Part shown: positions 9,729-18,456 of the stretch, in pieces
How the letters are laid out: every line of letters starts with the position of its first letter
Numbering within the stretch: position 1 is the stretch's first letter
Assembly: GCF_014279975.1 (NCBI RefSeq)
Contig: NZ_CP047936.1
Location: 1,674,001 to 1,738,000, forward strand
Direction: 5' to 3'
Length of the DNA: 64,000 bases
Source: Synechococcus sp. BIOS-U3-1
GTDB taxonomy: Bacteria; Cyanobacteriota; Cyanobacteriia; PCC-6307; Cyanobiaceae
The notes under the pieces: generated by a model
The model's database searches: none
What the model was told of the DNA's origin: nothing
The model's input: only the letters and a program-made list of their open reading frames with translations
Made by a program: the position numbers and the translations under genes

Positions 9729-9999
9729 GTCGCGGCTTGCGTTGGGATCATCCTAAGGAGCTGAACAATGCCGGGCTGGAAACAGGCGATTGCATTGATT
9801 GAAGCCGCGTTGGATTACAGCAGGCAGCGCAGCCGATGCAGGTTGAACCCGCCGTGTAGCGGCACGAACGTCATTACTGTTCTCCAGCCTGCTATAAAAA
9901 TTGCGTTGAGACTCTCAACACCGTTCACCTCGTCTTTGGCGAGGCGCAGTTCGACTCAGGCCATGGAACGGGGACCTGAGCTTGCTTCGAGGAACCACC

Positions 10000-10104
10000 A
10001 TGACACTGACCTACCGCGGCCAGAAGTACGTGCAGAACACCGCTGTCGCCAAAAGCAGCGAGCGTTCTGAACTCGTGTACCGGGGCCAGAAAGTAGCCAG
10101 ATGA
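10000..10104 (+). CDS. DUF4278-like mini-protein (34 aa)
   Basis: MTLTYRGQKYVQNTA, then SELVYRGQKVAR. The repeated (L/V)-x-YRG-xKY motif is the hallmark of the small cyanobacterial DUF4278 family. A GAGGA ribosome site sits about 8 bp upstream, and a terminator follows 23 bp after the stop. The 270 bp upstream have no other convincing gene. Function of the family is unknown. Confidence 0.75.
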   Translation: MTLTYRGQKYVQNTAVAKSSERSELVYRGQKVAR

Positions 10105-10127
10105 GTTCCGCCGAAACACGGCACAAC

Positions 10128-10149
10128 GCCCTGCTCCGCAGGGCTTTTT
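10128..10149 (+). terminator. Terminator after the DUF4278-like gene
   Basis: GCCCTG-CTCCG-CAGGGC followed by five T, 23 bp downstream of the stop. Confidence 0.85.
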
Positions 10150-10150
10150 C

Positions 10151-10474
10151 ATGCATCTGCACCAGCCACTGAAACTCACCTGCAAGTTTCTGCTACTGAA
10201 TGCTTGTTTTGCGATCTCTGAACCGGTCATGAGGGTTCATGCCGACAGCACAATCGCCCATTGCCAGCTGAGCAATCAGAACCCTTCGGTTCCGGTCGAA
10301 TCAGGTCCGTGCCGGTTCAGCCAACGCCAGGGCAACGTGACCATCATGTTCCGCGCGCAGACATTCAACTTCCCTCACAGCGAGGTGGGACTGCGTTATC
10401 AGCGCAGCAACAACTCAACAGGCATCCGCTTCGACATGTCCGAGGGATCCACGATTGAAGTGCTCTGGCAATGA
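10151..10474 (+). CDS. Small secreted protein (107 aa)
   Basis: The N-terminus carries a hydrophobic export-like segment (LKLTCKFLLLNACFAIS) and the mature part is beta-rich with two Cys (AHCQLSNQNP, SGPCRFSQ), ending STIEVLWQ. The first ATG directly abuts the preceding terminator, leaving no room for a ribosome site; ATG 10229 (MRVHADSTIAHC) is an alternative that would lack a signal peptide. Function unknown. Confidence 0.5.
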   Translation: MHLHQPLKLTCKFLLLNACFAISEPVMRVHADSTIAHCQLSNQNPSVPVESGPCRFSQRQGNVTIMFRAQTFNFPHSEVGLRYQRSNNSTGIRFDMSEGSTIEVLWQ

Positions 10475-10479
10475 GGCCT

Positions 10480-11307
10480 TCAGTCCATTAGCAACTGATA
10501 GGCGTCCTTGACACGGCGGAAGGCATCCGCCGATCCACCCAGGTCGGGATGATGCTGCTTGACCAGCTTCCGGAATGCCTGCTTGATTTCATCCTGGGAC
10601 GCGTTCGCCTGCAACCCCAGGATTGACAGGGCTGAGGAACGCGCAGCGTCCGATCCTCTCTGACCCTGTCCCGTTGGCTCTCGATCCGTCGCCCGTTGAT
10701 CGCTTCGGGTCCGCCGACCGCTGCTGCCGGTCTGGCGATGATCTTGGCCTTGCTGATGGCGTTGGCGCAGTTCCGCCACCACCCTGCGTGGATCCTCATC
10801 AAGCCATTCACTGGCCCGCACCCCATAGAGCGCAAACGCGGCCAGCACCGCCGCGGTTTTCTTCGTGGACTTGCCCCCCACGGCAGCAAACAGATCAGTG
10901 CCAAGACCACTGACCACCCGGTCGAGCCTCTGACTCAAGCTGAGCTGATAGTGAAAGCTGCTGCGATTGAGCTGGTCGATCAGCTGCTCAAGGCCGTGCT
11001 GGCGCAACACACTCCAACCCGGCTGCATCGCCAGAGAATCTCCCCAGCGCTGCACCTGCGCAGAGTTCACCAGAGTCGATGGCTGTTGCCTGTTCCAATC
11101 ACGGTCCGCATCACGCTGAGGTCGCTGCCACTGCTGCCGGTGCAAACGATCAAGCTGCTGATGCAATCGCTGCACCTCCCTACGCAGAGCGTCGTTTTCC
11201 CGCAGCAAAGCTTCCACATTGCTGGTGACACGTTCAGCGTGGTTCTGCCGGTTGCGATCGTCACGGGTTGACGATGACGGCGACCACTGGCGCGGATCAA
11301 AGCCCAT
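10480..11307 (-). CDS. J-domain (DnaJ-like) protein
   Basis: 275 residues. The N-terminal third holds a Gln/Arg-rich coiled-coil-like stretch (VEALLRENDALRREVQRLHQ). A middle helical domain has KKTAAVLAAFALYGVRASEW. A C-terminal J-domain (about 225-275) contains ALSILGLQANASQDEIKQAF and the Hsp70-stimulating HPD at about 252-254. No Gly/Phe or zinc-finger region, so it is a class C J-protein recruiting DnaK to an unknown client. Divergent from the SDR gene. Confidence 0.85.
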   Translation of the reverse strand: MGFDPRQWSPSSSTRDDRNRQNHAERVTSNVEALLRENDALRREVQRLHQQLDRLHRQQWQRPQRDADRDWNRQQPSTLVNSAQVQRWGDSLAMQPGWSVLRQHGLEQLIDQLNRSSFHYQLSLSQRLDRVVSGLGTDLFAAVGGKSTKKTAAVLAAFALYGVRASEWLDEDPRRVVAELRQRHQQGQDHRQTGSSGRRTRSDQRATDREPTGQGQRGSDAARSSALSILGLQANASQDEIKQAFRKLVKQHHPDLGGSADAFRRVKDAYQLLMD

Positions 11308-11387
11308 GAAAACCGCGCGACAGCGACCGGATTGGCGAATGCCAAAAGACTACGAGCCGAGGCGATGGGCGAGGTCCCCATCCGTTG

Positions 11388-12092
11388 ATGCTGAAGGCAG
11401 GATGGTTCTCTGCAGCAACTCGGCCATTGGCGGCTTATCTCGTGACCGGCGCAAATAGGGGAATCGGTCTTGCGTATTGCCAACAGCTCCACAACCGTGG
11501 AGACAACGTGATTGCGGTCTGCCGTCAGTCAAGCGATGAACTGGATGAGCTTGGTGTGAGGGTTGAATCAGGAATTGAACTCACCAGCCCAGACTCAATC
11601 GCAGCGCTGGCCAATGGACTGGCCGGCCAACAACTAGACACCGTGATTCTCAATGCAGGGATGCTGCAGTCGATGGGGTTGAGCGACCTCGACCCCGATG
11701 GCATCCGCCAGCAGTTTGAAGTGAATGCGCTGGCTCCTCTTTTACTTACCAGAGCTCTCATCCCGCTGATGCCTGAGGGGGCAAAACTGGTGCTGATGAC
11801 CAGCCGTATGGGTTCTATCGAAGACAACAGCTCAGGGGGGTCTTACGGCTACAGGATGTCGAAAGTGGCGCTGAACATCGCAGGAAAATCACTCGCTGTC
11901 GACCTGCAGAGTCGAGGCATTGCCGTGGCGATTCTTCATCCTGGCCTCGTTAAAACTCGGATGGTCAGATTCAATCCTAACGGCATCAGCCCAGAGGACT
12001 CTGTCAAAGGACTGATCGCACGAATTGACGAACTGACTCTTCAGAACAGTGGCAGCTTCTGGCATGCCAACGGCACAGTGCTGCCCTGGTAG
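11388..12092 (+). CDS. Short-chain dehydrogenase/reductase (SDR)
   Basis: Classical SDR: nucleotide motif TGANRGIG (residues 20-27), LNAG after the fourth strand, a catalytic Ser region (VLMTSRMGSI) and YGYRMSK supplying Tyr and Lys. The C-terminal HPGLVKTRM is also typical. It reduces or oxidises an unknown alcohol or carbonyl with NAD(P)(H). Start is ambiguous: TTG 11385, ATG 11388, or TTG 11427 just before the Rossmann fold, which would fit family length better. Confidence 0.85.
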   Translation: MLKAGWFSAATRPLAAYLVTGANRGIGLAYCQQLHNRGDNVIAVCRQSSDELDELGVRVESGIELTSPDSIAALANGLAGQQLDTVILNAGMLQSMGLSDLDPDGIRQQFEVNALAPLLLTRALIPLMPEGAKLVLMTSRMGSIEDNSSGGSYGYRMSKVALNIAGKSLAVDLQSRGIAVAILHPGLVKTRMVRFNPNGISPEDSVKGLIARIDELTLQNSGSFWHANGTVLPW

Positions 12093-12109
12093 AAAACGGC
12101 AATTGAAAT

Positions 12110-12136
12110 AAAAAACCCCTGCCTATGGCAGAGGGT
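12110..12136 (-). terminator. Terminator of the minus-strand hli operon
   Basis: On the minus strand, CCCTCTGCC-ATA-GGCAGGGG followed by TTTTTT, 42 bp beyond the stop of the small membrane gene. Confidence 0.8.
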
Positions 12137-12177
12137 GAAAGAATCAACGTCGACTGACAGCGACTGGTTGAACTCAA

Positions 12178-12339
12178 TCAAAAATAGTTGCTGAGAGCGT
12201 CCAGCGATGACCAGAGGTACTTCACAACAATGTTGGCACCTACTCCGAGGGTCGCGATGAACGCACCGAAGAGAATCAGTTGGACATACCCAACACGATC
12301 TTCCGGTGCCCAAACATCAGGCTCCTGTATGGATTTCAA
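12178..12339 (-). CDS. Small membrane protein coupled to hli
   Basis: 53 residues if read from the TTG at 12339-12337, whose last bases overlap the hli stop (TTGA), a layout typical of translational coupling. The sequence is soluble at first (KSIQEPDVWAPEDRVGYV) and then has one membrane helix (QLILFGAFIATLGVGANIVV). The overlap and shared terminator suggest it acts with the Hli protein in the thylakoid. Function is not known to me. Confidence 0.55.
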   Translation of the reverse strand: MKSIQEPDVWAPEDRVGYVQLILFGAFIATLGVGANIVVKYLWSSLDALSNYF

Positions 12340-12473
12340 CCGAGGCCTACCTGAGAGAGGATTCCTTGACCAGTCAGAAGCTCGGTGCCGAGTCCGATCA
12401 CGAAGCCCATCATTGCGAGGCGACCGTTCCACTGCTCAGCGAAAGCAGAGAAACCGAATTTTGCGTTGTCCAT
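12336..12473 (-). CDS. hli: High-light-inducible protein, short form (45 aa)
   Basis: MDNAKFGFSAFAEQWNGRLA followed by MMGFVIGLGTELLTGQG: the E-x-x-NGR-x-AMMGF pigment-binding helix of Hli proteins with almost no N-terminal extension. Start ATG at 12473; longer upstream reading is not protein-like. First gene of a two-gene unit with the overlapping small membrane gene. Confidence 0.9.
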   Translation of the reverse strand: MDNAKFGFSAFAEQWNGRLAMMGFVIGLGTELLTGQGILSQVGLG

Positions 12474-12622
12474 GAAAAAGAATCGCGTGTGAACCCTTTG
12501 TAACAGATTGTGTCGCCCTCGTGTGAGCCAGCGTGCAATTGGATAGCCGTCCAGCCGCTCGATCTTTGACGGGCGCTCTAGCGACACGGCAGCCACAGCC
12601 TGATCGCGCATGGGTTGGAGGC

Positions 12623-12859
12623 ATGCAAGATGCCACTGCCGTCAAGTCGACGATGGACCAGCAAACACCTGCCAAACCAACGCTTCAGCAGATTGTGCTG
12701 CGGGCTCTAAGGATTGCAGCAAGCACGGTTGCGATCGTTGAACTACTGCGCAACCAATGGACAGGAGGGGTTCTCGCTGCCATGGCATGGCTCCTGTTCT
12801 CACAGGTCGAAAGATCACGCGGCTCTGCCGATAAGCACACCCGCGAAGGATCCAGCTGA
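12623..12859 (+). CDS. Small membrane protein (78 aa)
   Basis: From ATG 12623 (MQDATAVKSTMDQQTPAKPT) the protein has a short polar N-terminus, an amphipathic segment (IVLRALRIAASTVAIVELLR) and a hydrophobic one (WTGGVLAAMAWLLFSQVERS). A second Met at 12653 is possible. It ends 7 bp before the PhzF-like gene, so co-transcription is likely. Function unknown. Confidence 0.55.
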   Translation: MQDATAVKSTMDQQTPAKPTLQQIVLRALRIAASTVAIVELLRNQWTGGVLAAMAWLLFSQVERSRGSADKHTREGSS

Positions 12860-12866
12860 ACATCTC

Positions 12867-13667
12867 ATGAGAGGGCCGATCCCAATCGAACAGGTCGCCG
12901 CCTTTGCTGAAGGTCCGTTTCAGGGCAACCCTGCCGCTGTCTGCCCGTTGCAGACCTGGCTACCAGATCGACTGTTGCAGGCGATCGCTGCTGAGAACAA
13001 TCTCTCCGAAACAGCTTTTTATGTCGGCAATGGAGGTCGCTACACCCTTCGCTGGTTCACTCCCACCTGCGAGGTTGATCTTTGTGGCCACGCCACATTG
13101 GCGGCCGGCCATGTCGTGTTTCAACAAGAACCAGAGCTCGAGATTGTCAAATTCAGCTCCAGGAGCGGACCACTGACGGTTCAACGCAATGGGCAACAAC
13201 TCACTCTTAACTTCCCGGCGCAGCCAGCGAAACCCTGCGCCATCCCAAGAGAACTCAACCAAATACTCGGCACCAACGCGGTCGCCTGCTTAGGGGCGGT
13301 AGATCTAATGGTGGTGGTCGCGCATGAGCGCGAGGTTCAGGCTATGAAGCCTGATTCAGCAGCTGTCGCCGCCCTGCCTGGCAGGGGCCTGATCGTCACG
13401 GCACCCGGGGACAACGTGGATTTCGTCAGCCGGTTCTTCGCACCGTCATGCGGCATCGAGGAAGATCCAGTGACTGGGTCTGCACATTGCACGCTGACGC
13501 CTTACTGGTCTGCACGACTCAAGCGCACAAACCTGGTCGCCCGTCAACTTTCGGCTCGAGGGGGACTGCTGCACTGTGCTTTGGCCCATGACAGGGTGTT
13601 AATCAGCGGCCGTGTGATTCCCTATCTCAGTGGGTTTTTACATCTCTCTCCTGATCAACTGGACTAA
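12867..13667 (+). CDS. PhzF-family isomerase/epimerase-like protein
   Basis: 266 residues from ATG 12867. Family markers in order: FQGNPAAVCPL near the N-terminus, NNLSETAFY carrying the catalytic Glu, FTPTCEVDLCGHATLAAGHV, and in the second half GIEEDPVTGSAHC. PhzF-like proteins have two hot-dog-like lobes and isomerise or epimerise small metabolites; the substrate here is unknown. Nothing suggests phenazine synthesis. Confidence 0.88.
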   Translation: MRGPIPIEQVAAFAEGPFQGNPAAVCPLQTWLPDRLLQAIAAENNLSETAFYVGNGGRYTLRWFTPTCEVDLCGHATLAAGHVVFQQEPELEIVKFSSRSGPLTVQRNGQQLTLNFPAQPAKPCAIPRELNQILGTNAVACLGAVDLMVVVAHEREVQAMKPDSAAVAALPGRGLIVTAPGDNVDFVSRFFAPSCGIEEDPVTGSAHCTLTPYWSARLKRTNLVARQLSARGGLLHCALAHDRVLISGRVIPYLSGFLHLSPDQLD

Positions 13668-13809
13668 GTGATGTGGAAGCCTTTTAACATTTGCAGATTC
13701 AGCTGTAGATCAATAAAAAGCCGAAACAACCAAACACTTAGTACCGGAGTGTCTAACAGACAACACACTTCATGATCACCCTCTACGCGGCAGTTCCAGA
13801 CGCAAAAAA

Positions 13810-14121
13810 TTAATGCTTGATACAACCTTCAGAAATCGCGTCTTTTCTGATCGACAGCATTGTTTCATCGTATGGCACACCCACAGCAATAACGGCTTTT
13901 CTCCACTCTGCATAGCCACCTGGGTCCTGCGATTCGTCCACCCATCCAGGAACTGACTCCATCGCTGCATCCCTTGAAGCTTTCAGCTCGGCATATCTTT
14001 TCCCCATAGCATCACACTTATCGTGATCGAGTGCTTTGGAAGGTTTGACCTCAATCAGAGTGCATGAAGCAACAACAGCGCAACCAACCAACAAAATAGT
14101 TTGATTTATTGAGTTTTTCAT
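13810..14121 (-). CDS. Small lipoprotein (103 aa)
   Basis: From ATG 14121 the N-terminus is MKNSINQTILLVGCAVVASC, a lipoprotein signal with lipobox VVASC. The mature part is charged and helical (KCDAMGKRYAELKASRDAAM) with a late GCIKH tail. Longer upstream reading disrupts the signal. Probably anchored at the outer side of a membrane; family not recognised. Confidence 0.65.
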   Translation of the reverse strand: MKNSINQTILLVGCAVVASCTLIEVKPSKALDHDKCDAMGKRYAELKASRDAAMESVPGWVDESQDPGGYAEWRKAVIAVGVPYDETMLSIRKDAISEGCIKH

Positions 14122-14234
14122 TGATTTGAAGTGAGACAAAATTGGTATTTGATTTAAAAGTTTATAAAAATATTTGCAAGCAACAACATGTATAGCAGGC
14201 GACGCATGCCTGTGATGCTTGGAATAGATCGCAA

Positions 14235-14384
14235 TCAACGCCGCGCAACCCAGGTCCAGACGAACCAGACAATCACGCCGAGCAACACCCAAGGGAGAAG
14301 TGCACGCAACACAACGACGGCGACAAACACGATCAACAGACTGATAGTGCCACGCTTGACCAGCGCCTTACTTTCGTCAGTCAT
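14235..14384 (-). CDS. Small membrane protein (49 aa)
   Basis: Begins MTDESKALVKRGTIS, then one long hydrophobic region (LLIVFVAVVVL) and a second (LPWVLLGVIVWFVWTWV) ending ARR. The charge pattern and helix layout argue for a real gene. It sits upstream of the lipoprotein gene on the same strand, 113 bp apart. Function unknown. Confidence 0.6.
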   Translation of the reverse strand: MTDESKALVKRGTISLLIVFVAVVVLRALLPWVLLGVIVWFVWTWVARR

Positions 14385-14672
14385 ATATTGCCAACGGGGG
14401 ATCAGCGGCACGGCATCTGTGCAACAGCAACAATAAATTTAGGAGATACCTTGGAAGGACACCACTCACAAACCTATGTTGTTCATAGTTCTAACAACTT
14501 GTTATTAACCCATCAGTACACAACATCCGAATAGCTCCTGTTAGGCCGAATGCACCAAGCAGAGTGCATGACAAAAGGGGAACCCAAAAAATAAATAATT
14601 CAGTCGAACAAGCAATTGCGCAGTGAGATCGACATTGTCGAGATTGCCCATTCACTGCGTCCAGACGCCTGG

Positions 14673-14927
14673 TCAGGCCTGCGCCGCATGACGCCGACGA
14701 CCGAGAGGCTCGATCCAATGTTCAACGACATCCCGATGCTGGAGCCACTGAGGAGGTACTCGGCAACCGAGATTGACAACACCATCGTCCATCAAACGGC
14801 CAAGACGAACTGCGGCAGCTTCTTCCGCACGGGAAAAAACATGTTGATGAGAAGCGAGCCAATCAACCTCATCTTCCGTGATCACGCCCGTGGACAGGCT
14901 TTCAAGAAACAATTCACCAAGGGTCAT
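14673..14927 (-). CDS. Small helical hypothetical protein (84 aa)
   Basis: MTLGELFLESLSTGVITEDE, then a mixed helical domain (SRAEEAAAVRLGRLMDDGVV) and a basic tail. The composition is that of a soluble regulatory or adaptor-like protein. Flanked on both sides by about 140-290 bp without clear genes. Confidence 0.6.
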   Translation of the reverse strand: MTLGELFLESLSTGVITEDEVDWLASHQHVFSRAEEAAAVRLGRLMDDGVVNLGCRVPPQWLQHRDVVEHWIEPLGRRRHAAQA

Positions 14928-15063
14928 CGGAGCTTTGTAACGAAGTTGTTACATCATGACGCTCGCGCCGGGGCACCGCGAGTGGAGCCACAAGCCGGCA
15001 GCGCAAGCGGCTCTCCACACGACATGACATTTTTTTAAGATTCGGCTAACAACTCGCTGATTC

Positions 15064-15222
15064 GTGCAAATCAACCTTTCTCAGCAGTTTGAGGCTGAAT
15101 CGCTAAAGCGAATGATCGACTCCACCACTGATGTGCATGAACTCCAGGCCCTGGCTCGTGAACTGACTGACCTCTACATCCGTCAAAGGGCTGCCACAGC
15201 CTGGGTGGTTTCGGAACAGTGA
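15064..15222 (+). CDS. Small helical protein (52 aa), GTG start
   Basis: Starts GTG at 15064: (M)QINLSQQFEAESLKRMIDST, then TDVHELQALARELTDLYIRQ and AATAWVVSEQ. Strongly amphipathic helices, no signal or membrane segment. I have the impression that short proteins of this type are common in marine picocyanobacteria, but I can name no family or function. NblA-like proteins are similar in size but lack a clear match. Confidence 0.55.
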   Translation: MQINLSQQFEAESLKRMIDSTTDVHELQALARELTDLYIRQRAATAWVVSEQ

Positions 15223-15495
15223 CCGGAAAACGTCAGTCTCACAGACGCATCAGGATTCCCATCGATTGATCGGCGTGAGAAAAACGCTCAAAACGTTGTC
15301 GATCGAGTTGAAAGGCCAAGACAGCATGCGCAGAAAAGCGGAGCGCTGACACAACAGCCAGACCGATGCAAAGCGGACAGTGAAGCAATCCCATCCGTCA
15401 AGCGTGGAGTCGTTCAGGCCCGATTACAAGATTGCTTGCCATTTCTTGACCTGATCGCCTGGTACTTCGAGGATCAACGGTTTAATACCTCCATC

Positions 15496-15696
15496 ATGCG
15501 CTCATTCAGCTTTGCTCTGGTCGCAGCCACTGGGTTGCTGACAGCCACCATCGATGTCGAGGCCAAAACCACACGCAGCTTCAGTGGTTCAAGCCCAGCC
15601 GAAGTTGAAAAGAATGCTCGAAAAGCTGGTTACAACTACCCAGACGGAGACATGAACTGCTCCAGCAGATGCAACCAACGCTGGGCCAAGGATTGA
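15496..15696 (+). CDS. Small secreted protein (66 aa)
   Basis: From ATG 15496: signal peptide MRSFSFALVAATGLLTATID, V-E-A, then a short mature domain with NARKAGYNYPDGDMNCSSRC and two closely spaced Cys. Upstream reading from TTG 15436 would put the signal peptide internally. Function unknown. It is the last gene before the integrase-bearing island. Confidence 0.55.
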   Translation: MRSFSFALVAATGLLTATIDVEAKTTRSFSGSSPAEVEKNARKAGYNYPDGDMNCSSRCNQRWAKD

Positions 15697-15984
15697 AGCA
15701 GATTGAAGACAAACACCAACGTTTGGATATCGAGGGCGCTCACTGTCCAAGAGCCACCCCGCAGAACGGAGGTGGTCATGCCAATCAGGGTGAACAGAAT
15801 GATCCTGAGAGCCGCCTGGGGAATGGTGATGAAGCCAAACCTATGGGCCTCATCAATCTGCGAGCAAGCATCAGCGCGGCCTCAGTGCTGAACGCAGAAC
15901 AATGCGTGATTACGCTCAAAGGGAGACCAACTCTAATCATCACTAGTACCAAGGGTTCTCAGCACTCCCAAACACTCCCTTCAA

Positions 15985-17085
15985 ATGCCACGCCCTGCAA
16001 CAAAGCCACGCCTGATCAATGGGAAGTATTGGGCTGTCAAGACGGTCAAGGGCGTGAAGCTAAGCAAGTGCCTAGGAACCAACAAGGCACAAGCGCAACG
16101 TGATTGGCCTGCTGCCTATGCATCGTTAGGCGCTGAACGCACAAGGCGTTACGACCCAATGGAGCTGATCAAGATCGTCACTCCAGATGGTGATGAGATG
16201 CGGCGGGCCATGGATATCTTCCCTGCATCTGAGTTGACCTATGACCCGCTTGCCAATGCAGAGCAACCAACAGCTGATGCTTGGGAACAGGCGCTTGAGA
16301 TCACTCGAAGACGTGCCCTAAGACGACAGCACAAGCAGCTGAGTAGCAGCTGGGAAGCACAGATCAGGATGGTCAGGCCATACCTGCCAAGAGGTGTCTC
16401 ACCTGAAAAGATGCAGCCGCAGCACATCAGGCAGATGATGTTGGCAATGGAAGGTGATGGTCAAAGTGACAGCACCATCAGCACACGCATGGCAACGCTG
16501 TCTGGTGTGTTCACTTCATTGATCAAGTCGGGTCTTCACCCAGACCTGTTGAACCCATGCTCAAGGGTTGACTATGTGTCGCGGGTGCAGCGGTCACACC
16601 TGACAGCAACTGAGGACCACTACCGACAGATGCTCAGCTCAGACATCAAGAATGATCCATTGCTGTTAAGGATTGTCTTCCTTGGTGTCCGTGTTGGTGA
16701 AGCCATCCACGGGAGGGTTGAAGGGGATACTTTTGTGATTGAACCTATTGATGGTTGGTCTCCGAAGAACAAATCATCAATCAGAACTATCCCAATCCCT
16801 GCATTTCTACGTAACTCAATAGTGGATTGTAATGCCGATGCATTTGGGAATGTATTTAGAAAGGCAAGAGAGGATGAGCAACTAGTACCGCATTCATTTA
16901 GGCATGGGTTTGTTCAGCTAGCAAGACAGCTACACTGCAACCCATTAGTGATTGAAGCAGTGTTAGGCCATCGCCTACCTACCGCCATGATGGAAGTGTA
17001 TGGATCAGGCTATGCGGTGGGTACAATGAGAGAGGAAATGCAAAAGATATGGCAGCGCCTGGACAAGATGCTTGTGAAAACCTGA
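15985..17085 (+). CDS. int: Tyrosine recombinase/phage-type integrase
   Basis: 366 residues. A core-binding helical domain at about 100-190 precedes a catalytic domain with R236 (FLGVRVGEA), H303-x-x-R306 (HSFRHG), H329 (LGHR) and a nucleophile Tyr at 339 or 343 (EVYGSGY). This R-H-R-H-Y set marks site-specific recombinases. It lies at the left edge of an AT-rich run of accessory genes extending to about 23.4 kb. I found no tRNA or obvious att repeat beside it. Confidence 0.88.
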   Translation: MPRPATKPRLINGKYWAVKTVKGVKLSKCLGTNKAQAQRDWPAAYASLGAERTRRYDPMELIKIVTPDGDEMRRAMDIFPASELTYDPLANAEQPTADAWEQALEITRRRALRRQHKQLSSSWEAQIRMVRPYLPRGVSPEKMQPQHIRQMMLAMEGDGQSDSTISTRMATLSGVFTSLIKSGLHPDLLNPCSRVDYVSRVQRSHLTATEDHYRQMLSSDIKNDPLLLRIVFLGVRVGEAIHGRVEGDTFVIEPIDGWSPKNKSSIRTIPIPAFLRNSIVDCNADAFGNVFRKAREDEQLVPHSFRHGFVQLARQLHCNPLVIEAVLGHRLPTAMMEVYGSGYAVGTMREEMQKIWQRLDKMLVKT

Positions 17086-17219
17086 GAGCTAAACAATACA
17101 ACCAACAGAACAACAGATACAAACCGCTAAGTAACTCCATGACAACGGCGCTAACTAGCAGATCATTACATCATGCATCAACATCAACATCAACAAAATA
17201 AGAACCATGAGGAAACAGC

Positions 17220-17369
17220 ATGGACAAACAACTGAATGAACAAACAACAATCGAGTCAAGCAAGCATTATCTAGATCTGCTGAAGAGAGCAGACACTACG
17301 ACCTCAAGACGTGATGCTATCCATCAGATTAGAGAGGCATCCAAGCTTGAGCAGCTTGCTAAGCACTAA
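17220..17369 (+). CDS. Small helical protein (49 aa) downstream of integrase
   Basis: An ATG preceded by a strong AGGAAA ribosome site opens a short frame: MDKQLNEQTTIESSKHYLDL, then a basic helix (RRDAIHQIREASKLEQLAKH). Size, charge and location resemble small accessory factors beside integrases, but no excisionase motif is visible, so this is only a possibility. Confidence 0.5.
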   Translation: MDKQLNEQTTIESSKHYLDLLKRADTTTSRRDAIHQIREASKLEQLAKH

Positions 17370-17505
17370 GGCTGAGGTCATGACAGTTCAGAAAAGAACA
17401 CGCAAGAAAAAGACGCTGTTAAGCGGCGTGTTGAGTAGTTGACGACGCCCCATATTTAAGGCATTAATGAAGTAATACAGAACAATTTAAGGTTGCAGGC
17501 AAAAT

Positions 17506-18234
17506 ATGGTCAGTTACAGCAAAGAATTCATCAAGCGATTGCGTTTGCGCCATCGTGGATACAGCGCACTCCTAATAGCACAAATTATTTTTCTGATACT
17601 GCTCCCAGTAGCCGAACGATACCCAGCCTTACAATCTTGCCTGAATATAGCCCTGGCCAGCATATTACTCGGCCTAGTTAGCCGATATACACAAATCAAA
17701 AAACTGAATTCCTTCTTTTTTGGGCTTGGTATTTTAGCTATAAGTCTTGAAGTTATTTGGCGCTTCAGCCTAGGATTTTTTCCAGCCATGGGTCATTGGC
17801 TGACGCCTGTACATGTCTTTATTTGGATCTTATTTTTTATGCTAAGCATTTTAAGGCTTATAAAATCACTTATACGCGAGCCATTCGTGACTGTTGAAGT
17901 CGTAATGGCTGCCGTAGATGGTTATCTGTTAATTGGCGTAGCTGGTGGCGTGTTATTGACGGCAACACTTGAGATGCATCCCGCTGCATTTGACATCAAT
18001 GTTTTAACCAACTCTAATGCATACGATGGCCTAGGAAATATATCGAATCCAGTGAGTATTTTTTCGCCAGTGTTAATGGCGACTGCTTTTAATATTTTGA
18101 CAACAGTTGGAACAGGAGTTGTGAGCTCAGGCGATACAACCTCACAGGTAATCGTCACGATTATTACAGTTAGTGGTCAGCTGTATATAGCGATTTTGAT
18201 CGCTTTTATTCTAGGTCGGTCTCGTTCTCGTTAA
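17506..18234 (+). CDS. Ion-channel-like membrane protein with degenerate selectivity filter
   Basis: 242 residues with about six hydrophobic segments. The C-terminal third has the layout of a two-helix K+ channel module (pore helix, filter, then SGQLYIAILIAFILGR, similar to the GQ-x-Y-x-A-L-A-x-L-V-G inner helix). The filter reads TTVGTGV at about 199-205 instead of T-x-GYG-D. It may therefore be non-selective, sense rather than conduct, or be decayed. The last codons overlap the end of the convergent truncated lipoprotein gene. Confidence 0.6.
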   Translation: MVSYSKEFIKRLRLRHRGYSALLIAQIIFLILLPVAERYPALQSCLNIALASILLGLVSRYTQIKKLNSFFFGLGILAISLEVIWRFSLGFFPAMGHWLTPVHVFIWILFFMLSILRLIKSLIREPFVTVEVVMAAVDGYLLIGVAGGVLLTATLEMHPAAFDINVLTNSNAYDGLGNISNPVSIFSPVLMATAFNILTTVGTGVVSSGDTTSQVIVTIITVSGQLYIAILIAFILGRSRSR

Positions 18235-18450
18235 ATACTTGAAGCAGACAAACTGAGGCGTCTCTTCCTCAAACCATCTTGTACTTTGTTCTGTATATCC
18301 TCTAAAAAGGTTACTTGGCGGATACACGCCAATCGTTACACCATCCCTAAGCCATTCATTCTTGGCATTGCTTGCTTCTTCTCTTGAGCCATAGCTATTT
18401 GAACAACTGACTAAGGTAAGAAGAATTAGAGCCGCTGATAGTTTTGTCAT
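18211..18450 (-). CDS. Lipoprotein with altered C-terminus (duplicate of 20222 copy)
   Basis: MTKLSAALILLTLVSCSNSY has a lipobox TLVSC. The first 58 residues match the copy at 19791-20222 almost perfectly. The two diverge after FVC, exactly where the channel-like gene ends, so the original C-terminus was lost at a recombination junction. Starts 6 bp after the stop of the upstream gene. Confidence 0.65.
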   Translation of the reverse strand: MTKLSAALILLTLVSCSNSYGSREEASNAKNEWLRDGVTIGVYPPSNLFRGYTEQSTRWFEEETPQFVCFKYLTRTRPT

Positions 18451-18456
18451 AGATGC

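Noticed and set aside
9768..10070. Plus-strand frame of 100 codons with a good AAGGAG ribosome site
   Set aside because: The second half runs in another frame through the clear DUF4278-like gene and its leader, and the composition is not protein-like. A short upstream peptide cannot be excluded.
15636..15870. Minus-strand open stretch reading EAHRFGFITIPQAALRII and further hydrophobic sequence
   Set aside because: Looks protein-like but has no plausible start codon and its 3' end runs antisense through the secreted-protein gene; at best a gene fragment.
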